A stretch of DNA of 64,000 nt from positions 15,821,127 through 15,885,126 of the forward strand of contig NC_088297.1 of assembly GCF_032854445.1 (NCBI RefSeq). The letters are read 5' to 3'. Under the pieces are notes generated by a model. That model saw nothing but the letters and a program-made list of their open reading frames with translations, did no database searches and was not told where the DNA came from. The stretch is from Liolophura sinensis. Taxonomy: Eukaryota > Mollusca > Polyplacophora > Chitonida > Chitonidae. Positions 23,701-35,800 of this stretch are shown piece by piece. Made by a program: the position numbers and the translations under genes. How positions within the stretch are numbered: position 1 is the first letter of the stretch; each line of letters opens with the position of its first letter.

Positions 23701-26700
23701 TGTAATAGTTTCTGTTACGGCTCGGTGGAAGTTTACGCCAACCAGCTGAGAAGGCTGCAAAGAGTTGGGATTTAGACATATGCTTTGCTACCCACTCTCC
23801 CCATGCTGGGGCGCTAGGTACATGAAACCTGTCCCCGGAGACTAGCTTGTGCACTGACCTTCTGAAGGACAACGGATATTTTTCGATAGGTGTATATAGC
23901 ACGACATATTCGCTCAAACACCTTAAGCCGTTTTTCAACTGGTACACAATTAGACAACAAGGTTGGCCACAGTGGATTAAGATATTAAGAAGGTTTGCAC
24001 TTAATCCAATGCAATAATTATATTTTAGCTGTTTATCTAAAAATGCACATTAAGTCAATATCTAGAATACCAATCATGACTTTAATGGTGGGACACAATG
24101 TGACAAAAAATTAGTACACATAAAACATATTTGGAACAAAATTTTATAAATCTGCCTATAATTAACAATTATATGCAACTCTGCTCCACAAATTATATCA
24201 AATCTTTTCAGAGCTTCTTGTCCCTTTTTGAAAATTTATTTAAAGAAAAAAAATCACTAAAAATCGAAGTAGACATCAGTAAATATTCCTTCCAAAAATT
24301 CCTTCCTTCTGGTTGGCAAGAAGAAAAAAAAAAGAAAATATAATGTCAGAGTTCCTAGATACCCTCTATATGGCTGAGAAATGCCTACCATAGTTTTCAA
24401 ATATTTTAATGTCTTTGAGCACTCCTAAAAATCTGAAAACATAATGCATTTTTATGCACAGTTTTCAGTTGTCTGTATAATAAATCTTACTTCATATTTT
24501 AGGGTTTCTTTACTTTAATTGTTGTATAATACTCAAGAATATTGATACATATATATTTATACTCAAGAATACTTCACTTGACCTCACAACGACCACACTG
24601 GTGAGGGTCTCCTGAGCCATTGCGGTGTGCTATTAGGCCTCAGATCCCTATTAATTTTCCATAAGCGACAATGTTAACATTTAGTGCCGTAACTCAGTCC
24701 CAAACATTTCGTGGCCAATGAGCTTTGGTGAATACCTGGGCCAGCCCGTGAGAAAGCAGCTATAACAATCTTTAGACATCTAGGATGACCTTCAAAACCT
24801 GGACCTTTCTGTGCCAGCTACTGGAAAAGGTACCTAACAACGTCATTGGGGCGTCTCTCGCATCCTCATCACAACCTGTCTGCTTGCGTTCTCTCGCCCC
24901 GAATTTCAAAGTGTCGTCATTCAAACACATATCTGCACAAAGTTGAAACAATTCTCATCATTTTGGTACCAAGCATGCACCGGTACATCATAAACTGCAG
25001 GCTGACTCTACACCCTAAAATACGCAGAATTACATCGAAAGTGCTAACAGAGTACTGATTCCATCACCTTAACCTTAACCCACTTCAGAAATAGGACCAC
25101 TGGGTTAGAAAAGGATCTGACAAGTAAATGATATTCTAACTTCCATATTGATCATTGGGACTGGACTTAAACTTTCATGTAATATGTTGTTCCTTTCTCT
25201 TTCTAATTAGCAATGGCAAGGACGAGTCCACTGAGCCACACGCACAGTTCCTTCCCTTGAGTAAGCCGCACGACGCTACCAACATGTCCAGCGGCAATAC
25301 CTCCCAGCGATGTTCCGGACTCCGGACATTGCTCCGGAAGATGGCCAAACCTTGCTGGATAGACTACCACAAAATGCCGCCTAATCCCAGCCGGATGGAG
25401 AGGGTGCGGTATTCCTTGATGTGCCCCCCGCATGGGCCCGTGTCCCGGTTCCTAACACTCGTCCTGGCGGTGCTGCTAATCTGGGGAGCCATTTGGTCCA
25501 TCACTCTGAAACAGGCTCTCCCCGGAGGAAACTTTTTCGGCATTCTGCTACTGGTGGTATTATGTATGGTCGGAGGGGAATTGGTCGGGAAAATACGGCT
25601 TCCGCCTCTGTTAGGTAAATATTGTGTCATGGCTGTCTTTACTGGTTTCATCTATGGCAGGAATGTTGTCGTTATGGTTGCGTGGAAAGATGTTCTTGAT
25701 ATTGGTGCGCATTTTTAAAAGAAAAAAATACATATGCTTAGCAGTTTAAGATTGCTCATCGGTCATTTCTTCTGTAAATGTGCACACGAACTACATATTA
25801 TTAAAAAAAGAGCGTGCTTTATAAATCCATCACAATATTTAAGCTCACGACGACTAGGAAAGTCGAGAGTTCTAAATTCCGACCGGATGTTGGAAACATG
25901 CGGCATTCACGAGAAAAATGAATACAGAAAATGCTGCATCGGCCTTTATCTGAAGCTATATATTCAAAGAAAAATCAGATATTTGGATCGATACTTATCA
26001 TGGTCCTCCTAGGATTTTAGGACCAGTTTCTGGGTTCCATACCTTTGTCTTGAAACTATATCCAGGCACCTATCAATTTAGGTGTATACGTATAATATTG
26101 CCCCGGAGAAAAACTACATTTTTTTTCTCAAACTTATACATGTCAGTAATTGCATTTTTATAGATGATACTGTTTCTTACTTATGACAGGTATGCTTCTT
26201 GTCGGCTGTCTCCTCAGAAACGTTCCCGTGGTGAACTATGGAAAGGACATCGACAGGTACTGGGCCTCGGGGCTAAGGTACGTCGTGTGAAGGTGTAATT
26301 GTTATAGGCCATTGGGGATCAGGTTTATGTATGTTCGTACTGCAGATTTGCCATAATAATATGAAGTAGTGCCATAAGGTCAAATTCAGATAAAGGGAAT
26401 CACTATTAAAAAATCATCAATCAGAACAAATAAAACGATGTGAAATAATAAAGAAAAACAATAAAAAAAAATAAAATAAAAATAAAGAAAATACTGTCGA
26501 TAAAATAACTGTATAGTTCTCACGCAAATATGACATATTTATCCAAGAGAGCTGTATTGTTTCTGTTCATATGGGATCTCAATCCGGTACATGATCGTCG
26601 TAAACTGTAACGGGCAGTCACCTCATCTTGTGCCATTGTTCATGGTTGGTCATGATTGACATGCATTGCTGGTTATTAGATATATTTAATGGGTGTTTTA

Positions 26701-29700
26701 CGGCGTACTCAACAATATTTAACTTATACGAAAGCGATCAGCATTATGGTGGGAGGAAACTGGGTACAGATCCCAGATAGCTGGCAGACTTTCACGACAG
26801 CATACGAAGCCATCATGAGCTGGACTTGAACACACGGCGACTCCATTGGTGAGAGGCGCCTGAGTCATTGGGTTACCCTCGTGAGTTAAAAATTAGTCCT
26901 AGGAGATTAAGTGGATGAGTTCCCATACTGGCGGTCCCACATTTGCGTTTTTCAATAAACGTCAGCATTGTAGTTGCTTAAAATAGCGACAGTATGCTGC
27001 TAATATTTCATGAAATATAAGCTATAGCTTAGCAACGTAGCATGTAAATGCAGTTCATTTATAATAATGAATGTAAGTTCTAGTTGTTAAATTCATAATT
27101 TGCTTTCATTTTGCAGGACGATAGCTCTCTGTGTAATTTTAATCCGTGCCGGACTCGGGCTCGATCCGAAAGCTCTGAAAAAGACGTTTGGCATCGCATT
27201 CCGGTTGGCTGCCATACCGGGATGGGTTGAATGTGGTATTGACGGAATTGTCGCCCATTATCTGCTCGGTTTGCCTTGGTTGTGGGCCTTTGTTCTCGGG
27301 TGCGTGCATAAACTGATTGTCCAAACTTCTGAGAAATTCTGCACAAATTAAATGAAAAAAAAATTGTTTGTTAATTGTAATCAATGACTAGAATTATTGA
27401 CTCATACCAGTAATGATATTGTGTTACTTTTCATGTGGATATAAGAATTGTACCCCTTGGAAGGCAAACTAGGCATGCATTTCGATGAGGTATGGCAATG
27501 TAGAGTAGCCCTTAAATTTTTCTAGATTTTTTTTTTTTTGGAAAAATCTAACATTTTCTGACGAGATTAAAAGCGGCAGACGAATTGGTGAGAGCTGGAT
27601 TTAACTCTGCGACCGATGGACATCTACAAGACTTAAATGAGCCAACAATGGCTGCCGCTTACACACTGTGAAATAGGTCCTAGCAATTGTAATACAGTTA
27701 ATTCAACTTCCAGGTTCGTCATGTCAGCCGTGTCGCCTGCTGTTGTGGTACCCAGTATGATAGGGCTGCAGGAGAAAGGCCTAGGGGTCGGGGAGGGAAT
27801 CCCCACTCTGTTGATCGCGGGAGCGTCTCTGAATGACGTAGTGGCCATTAGCGGCTTTGGCATTACCTTGGGAATTGCATTCTCTAAAGGTAGGTAAAAC
27901 GGCTGCATCCATATGTGTCTTGGTTGTAGATCCACGAATCAAAATCACTTGTGGGAAAGTATTGCAGTTACTGGCCAAAAGCCAGTGGTTTGTTTCACCG
28001 ATAAAACTGGGCCCCTTTTGATCGTTAAGACAACGAGTGAACTAACTAGCAAAGGAATAAAATTACATAAATATTTTATACCTTTGATGAAGCCAACTTG
28101 TTTAATGCCAGTATATCTCGGCGGATGCTGGAGTAAACCACCGACCTTCAGCATGTATCTGACAAACATCCTGGCTTAAAAATGCTGGAACAGCGAGAGC
28201 TGGACTTGAACACTGGACCTTACTGGTCCACAACAATTGCTTTTACCCTCTGAGCCACTGAGATTTCCGAATGAGACATTAATTCACTCATAGTTGGCGG
28301 CATTATTTTTGAGGACGTTCCATCAGACTATGGATACAGTGTTTGCTGTTGTTGCTGTGCGTGCTATTCGTAGCATGTTTCATTAGTTTCATATCATTAT
28401 GTTCCCAGCTGATTTGGTGTACACTATTCTTCATGGCCCCCTGGAAGCTATCATCGGAATTGCCTGGGGAGTCATCTTTGGGGTGGTATTGTGGTATATT
28501 CCTGCTAAAAAGCACGTGAGTTGAAATTATAAACGTTGTGGCCCATTCTCTGTATGAAAAGCGGAAGATTGTTCGGACGTTTCCGTACCGGAGTAGAACG
28601 GAAACACCCGAGCGACAAGCTGATCGAGTGAAGAAACAAATTAGTTAAAATAATTAATCAATCTTTTGTTGCTGGCAAACTTTGGCAAAACGGGCGGACA
28701 CTAAATCCATATTTAGCATACATGTGGTGTATTTTGCAGAAATCAGTCTGCAATTTTGTGATGCATTTTTTATCGATTATGGCTATGTAAACTATAAATG
28801 CCTGTTGAAGCCTTTATAAACAAAAATTATCCGCCTCACAAGACAATGTTTTAAATCTCTTTCGCAGGAATCTAAAGTCATCTTCCGCACTATTTTAATA
28901 TGTGGTGGAGGTATATTTGCCCTGTTTGGGAGCCGTGCTGCTCATTTCCCCGGTGCAGGCGCACTGGGAACTTTAATAATGGCGTTCGTAGCTGGACTAG
29001 GATGGCGGAAGGAAGGTTGGGTAGCCGGAAGCGTACGTATGAGTTTCGTCTTTCAGTATAAGCATTTCAGTATCGTTTTTCCTGTAATATATTAAGTTTG
29101 CACTGTACATACATCTTTTTTTTATAAAATATTTTATGCTTTTGCAACATCTTTATCTAATTCAACCACGCCGTCAAAAATCATCTGTAAAGAATTTTGG
29201 TTGGTCCCTCAAAGGTCTGTTGCCACCAGTGTCTGATAACTACATTATGGATGCGGCTTAAAGCCATATTCATTGGTTTAGAAGTGTACTGCGGCAGATC
29301 GTGGCAGTGGGATTACAATACTTGTCTTTCAGTAATTCGGACATGTTGGTTCAATTCCCTCTTTGGACGGCAAATTTTCACGACTCCATGTGTTTGTAGC
29401 AATAAGCAGGATTATTGTTCTTCCCCATACTTTAGTAACGGGAAAACGGTCATCAATCCTTCTACTGGGGAAATCTTTAATTTCCCTGCCCAGGGCTGTG
29501 ACCCACAGCATGGTTTAAGAGTCTCACGTTTTACTCAGTAACACTAAAAAAATAATCTGTTAAATTTAAGTCTATTGCATGGTATTATGCTATTGCAGCA
29601 GATTATTAGGTTAAATACAGCGCACAAATTCTATTAATTCAACAGAATGGTTTTAATTTGAAGTCCAGCTCATCCTGCCTTCTTCCCCGGCAGAACGTGG

Positions 29701-29819
29701 GAAGATTTCTTAGCAACCTGTAGGTGGGTTTGCTCCAGGCTCTGCCTGGTTTCCTCATACCATAATGCTGACTGCTGTCGTATTAGTGAAATATTCTTGA
29801 GTACGGCGTAAAACACCAA

Positions 29820-29854
<35 letters not shown>

Positions 29855-32800
29855 ATCTTGTTTTAGACTAACAGGATATTTTGTTGACTATGACACAGCA
29901 TTGTAATAACATAACACGTTCTGGCATTTTTCAGAAAAAAGACATTCTGTTACATTTAACAGATTATTTTTTGAATTAACATATTCTGCCGGGTCCGTGT
30001 TGTTGCGTTTCAATTATTGTATTTGTCTTATGTGCTTTTGTTTCTTATGATGTCTTCTCCTCAAGTATACAGGGAGGTATGAGTTGCGACACCATTCAAT
30101 CACTTTAATCCTGTTCGATATTAACGTGCCGAGCGAAGCTTGTTAAATGAATAAACCAATCAGGATTCTCTCCCCTGAACTCGGAGAGTTTCATAACATT
30201 TCCTCAAGTCGGGTTGTTATTCAGTATGACTTGTACATGAGAGTCGAGATTCCTTTACGAAGTGAAAGTTCTTCAATAACAGACTGTCAGTGAATCAGAT
30301 AATGGATATTTATTATGACGATAGATAAACCAGCAGTTGACACAAGTACTAAACAGTTGAGTGTCATATGGGACAGAGTTCCAGTTAAACACAATACATG
30401 GCACAGAAAGTCTCATTTGACTCTTGTCTTAAATTATGGTACCAAAGTTCAGGTTATTTATTCTGGTATATAGTCTCTGTGGTCCACTTTTGATATCTCA
30501 GATAATTTCCACTTGCACGACACTGGACCTGGATTCTCAGGTTTCGTGAGACTGGAGAGTCCCAGATTTTTGACACTGTATTCCCGGTTTCCTGGGACTG
30601 GTTCCCACGAAGTGTCAATTATCTCTGAATTCTCAAACTGGATCACAAATCACTATTCTAGACACTGGCAGTGTTTCCCAATTCACTGTACAAGAATTTT
30701 CCCACTCTTAATAAAATATCTACTTACTGAGGATGCTTACCAGCAGTTTGGTGTCTCCTCCTGGCAGATTTCAAGGCTATCTACAGACGCGGAGCAATGA
30801 ACCAAATCAGGAGACTGATTGGTCAGAAGAGCAATTTTTGACAGTTTGTAAATACAGATGACACGTTGAAGTCATCACGATCGCAACCAAGAACTCCAAA
30901 ATAATGGCTTTGCTTTGAAGTCAAAATGTAAATGTCAGTGTCTGAAAAGTTCATATTTTTATCCATATTACTCAAAAAGTATAATCAATTTCCATAGAAG
31001 AAAATTAAATGATAAATTGCTATTCAAACAGTGGTGGGAAAATCCTGGTCTGATTTCTATAAGCCTGTAGGTGCGGGTTATGCAGATTTATTTATTTATT
31101 TATTTGATTGGTGTTTTACGCCGTACTCAAGAATATTTCACTTATACGACGGCGGTCAGCATTATGGTGGGTGGAAACCGGGCACAGCCCGGGGGGAAAC
31201 CCACGACCATCCGCAGGTTGCTGACAGACCTTCCCACGTACGGCCGGAGAGGACACCCTAACCACCATAAATGTACAAAAATGGCGGCAACACAAACTTC
31301 TGATCTCGATGTTAAACTGAGGACAATAAATGTCATTTTTCTTTGTTAAACAAAAACAAAAATAGAGGGTAAAGGATTTCCAGATAAGATCATGACATAA
31401 AATATCGTAATTTCTACACTGTTGCCCAAAATGATGGAATAAAATAAATTCAGGTTACACTTCTGGAAAATACTAGTATTTGGTCCTCCCTGCAATACAC
31501 TTGGCTCTTCCTCTCTATTATACGAAGGACCCTTAATGTAAATCGAGGCCAAAAATTTAGTTACGTGGAAGGGCTTTCGGTTGAGAGCCATGTAAAGCGA
31601 CACAATTTAAGTTTCGTTCTTTGTCTCCAGCTGCACCCCTATATAAACAGGCCTTCTGTTTAGGCCATCCCTGATTTCATGGACGCAAATTTTGCCATAG
31701 AAGTTCACAGCGTCATGCCTGCTCCTACGCCCCTAGCGATTCGACGGAGGGTGGTTGCCCTAAGACGGGAAGGGTTTTAACAGACCGATATCGCCACTTT
31801 TGCAGGGATATCACAAAGTGCGGTCTCTAGGATTCTGAAACGCGTCAGAGAGGTACATCAGTTAGCGCCAGGAAAGTCAACAGGGCGTCCACGTTCGACC
31901 ACAAGACGACAGGATAGGAGACTGATACACCTGTGTCGAACAAACCGCAGAATGCCAGCCAGCCGTCTCCGTCTCCGTCTCTTGTGGAGGCAACACTATG
32001 GGGTTCGTGTTTCATGCCAAACCTTGAATCGACGACTTATTGATTCAGGGCATCGAGCAGGACGGATGGTCACATGTCTGACTGCTCCGTATCGTGTTGC
32101 ACGACTCCTTTGGGCTAGGCTGCACCTGGCGTTAGAGGTCGGCCATTGGCGTCATGTCTTCACTGACGAAAGTAGATACATCCTTGACCGACAAGATGGA
32201 CGACAAAGGGTTAGGAGATTGCGTGGCGAGAACCTCCATAATGACTGTGTCCGGGAGTCCCCTCAAGGTGGTGGCGGTTCAGTGATGGTGTGGGGTGGCA
32301 TTCATCATGGTGGCAAACAGAGCTTTTCGTGACGGAATGAAACGTCAACGCCGCCGTGTATCTGAATATTTTACCGGAACACTGCTTGCCGCATGCAAGA
32401 CAAGTCTACGGCAACAACTTTCGGCTTCAAGACGACAACGCCAGGCCACACAGGGCCAACGTTGTCAGACAATTTCTTTGGGATGAGGGTGTGGAGCAGC
32501 TCCCATGGCCAGCTTGTTCGCCTGACATGAACCCCATCAAACATGCCTGGGATGTCTTTGGCCATACGATCAAGGACCGGGACAATGCACCTCAAACCCT
32601 GCAAGATTTGGCACAGGCTCTTAGGGAAGACTGGGACGCTATGCACGTTGACGTCATCAACAACCTCCTTGATAGCATGCCGCGGCGTCTCCTTGCCCTC
32701 ATTCGTGCCAAAGGTGGTCACATACGTTATTAGAGACTTTTAATCTGTTGCTGAGACTTTATTTGTGCATTCTCATTTGTAAAGTTCATCGATTCATCTG

Positions 32801-35800
32801 TTTTCATTTGAATCGTATGGTCACATTAAATCTCAACAATTGAAGCTATATCTTCTGGTTTTGTATTCCTTTCACCATTTTGCATTCTCTGGACGTTTGA
32901 ACATTGCAAATCGTTCCACCTTTAACCGAAGATGGTAAATCTGTCTAGAATTTTCTTGGTAGCCCAAAATCTTGGAGAAAATCTGGTGCAAATTTGGAAA
33001 AATCTAGTACAAAATATTTTGTTCCATAATTTTGGGCAACAGTGCACATTATTATCACTACATTGCTGAAAAATACTTATATTCATCCCAAATATGTTGG
33101 AACGCCGATACAACAACAACAACAACATCACTCATCCATGAAACAGATAAACGTAAGTTTAAAACTTCCTACGAGAACAAATAAACGGTATACTGGCAAA
33201 TATTGACTGCATAAACTAGCTTTGCCTCAGATAACGGGCTTAACAAAACTTCCGCGAAAATTCATCAAAACATGAATATATGGAACTCCTCTACGCGGTG
33301 CGTTAAATTTATTTATCAAATCCTGCTTCCTTAAATCCCGCTCTAGTACAACCCACAGACAAAATGTTAACGTAACATCTGTAATATGCTTACATGTATA
33401 TTTATATTTTCTTTTTCAGAACCCCGTGGGAGAAATTCTAGTCAAAGTGTGGCGGGTTTTCCAACCATTGTTATTTGGTCTGATTGGCAATGAAATAGAC
33501 ATCAATAAACTTGACGGGAGTGTAGTTGGTAAGGATGGTATTTTTTTTTTTTAGCATAAAACGACTACGTCCTAGAGAATAAGACCAGAGCAGCGTTGAG
33601 AAATGGTCACACTTAACCAATGGAATACGGCCTCATGTCAGTTTACCTCAGTCAAGGTTTTATTCTGTTGATGTAAATGCTTTACTGGTTGCAGATTACA
33701 CCCCCTAGCATCACTGCTTAAGCACAATTAGGTAAAGAGTGTAAATATCATGTCCCAAGTTTTTGGCCCCATTTTGGGATATTTATGGGGAAATCCTGGA
33801 AGTAGTTGTTTATTAGTATCTTGAGGTTGTTGGTTAATACGTGCAATTACGTTATGGTGTATATGCATTTCCTAACGGATTCTTGAACAACATCCTTAGA
33901 TTCTATTCAGTTATTTATTTATTTATTTGATTGGTGTTGTGCGCCGTACTCAAGAATATTTCACTTATACGACGGCGGCCAGCATTATGGTGGGAGGAAA
34001 CCGGGCAGAGCTCGGAGGAAACCCACGGCCATCCACAGGTTGCTGACAGACCTTCCCAATTACGGCCGGAGAGGCCGACTCCACAAACTTAAACTGACCA
34101 AATACAAATAACCGTGATAACTACAAAAAATAATGAGAAGGATTTGCTGAAGTGCTCATCTGCATGTCAAAAGTGAAATTGGTCATTAGCAAATGTTTTG
34201 TAATCTCATCGTTAACAAGGTGATACGACTGTTTTGTATAACGTATAGCTACATGTACAGATTAGGCGTTAAGAATGGTCGTGTGATCTGAGAAAAGAGT
34301 CCTCAATGTGTGCTTTGTGATAAGTGGTTTTAGCTTTCGTTATATTCTATGATAGAATTCCCCGTTTATCGCTGGTTTTTAAGGATTCTGGTGTACATTA
34401 TCATTATGAAACATCTCTTTAATAGTTACTCCGTGTGGTATACTTTGGAATCCTCGCATTTGTTGTTGTTGTACACGCAGTTTTTTAACGGTTCATCTTC
34501 CGACGATCTTCTACTATACAATGATGGATTCCTGATAAATGAAAATACTGTACTTACCAGCTTATCTGATCGGATATTTCTCTTTAGCGCTGTGTATAAT
34601 AGACACTTGACGAAAAAAATGAGGCTGAGAGACTTTTAGAATACAATAACCCAAACGTTTGATTCTCATTTTTATGTATAAAGACTGTCAGCTAAGTCAG
34701 TCATTTTTTTTGCTTTTTCCACTACTTTTTCACAGGTCTTGGAATCGCTATGCTGTTTATCGGACTCATTCTCAGAACTATCGTCGCCTTCTTCTCAGCT
34801 TTTGGTTACACATTCAACATGAAGGAAAAGTTCTTCATCGCCTTGTCCTGGTTACCCAAGGCAACAGTACAGGTACACCAACAATGTTGTTGGGGGGCTC
34901 CGTTGCCGAGAGATTTAACACGCCAGCGCGTCGCAATGACCCACGAACCTAAGTCTAAGTCCAGTTCATGCTGGCTTCTACTGCCGCCGTACATAGGAAG
35001 GATTTCCAGCAACGTGCGGATAGTCGTCGGTTAACCTCGGGCTCTGCCTAGTTTCTTCACACCATAATAATGGCCGCCGTCATATAAGTGAAATATTCTT
35101 GCGCAAAACACCAGTCCAAAAAAAAAATACATAAATTACTCTGTGACCGTCATAAGCAACAACAAAACATGTTTCAACGACCCGTCTACGCTCAAATTTA
35201 CATTAAGTCATTAATATATTAAATAAGATCACTTAAAGGGTGGAGGGAACACTCATTTCAACGTTGTTCTTGGACACCAAGCTATTCTGAGGTAAAATTG
35301 GACAGGTACAATGTATGAATGTTCTTGGATTTAGGTTGGTATCAAACAAATTGGCCAAGAAAGAAAAGAAATTATTTGTTGGAGCAAAAGTGGGTTAACT
35401 GGTTTTGTTCTCACACTGTACTTGTACTTGTGCCAAGAGAGTTCATCACACCCTTAATGCCTTATTTATATTAATGGTCATTTATAGCCAAAATTAGAGC
35501 TGCTCGCCTTTCATTTTAGGCTGCCATTGGTCCAGTAGCCTTGGATACCGCGCGAGAAATAGGTGCTGACGAAGAAACTATTCAGACAGCAATGAAGGTG
35601 AGATGATGTGGCGTTAATGTCATAAATCTTGTCTTTCAAGGGAGCTCACTCTAGGTGTAATGTAGTTACAGGCGTTTTAGCTATTCCTTTTGTGCGCGTA
35701 TTTGTATGAGCTGCGCAAGCCTTGAGTGAGTGAGTGCTTGGGGTTTAACGTCGTACTTAGCAATTTTTCAGTCATATGACGTCATATTTAAGGTGCCTCC

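Larger units (their letters stand above)
17729..25210 (+). other. Predicted first intron of gene B
   Basis: Contains the (TGTA)n tract, one diverged SINE, a family 2 SINE, a family 3 repeat and two family A MITEs. No conserved NHA exon is visible. The unrecognised frame at 23660-23947 (minus, 95 codons) has no recognised motif. Confidence 0.5.
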
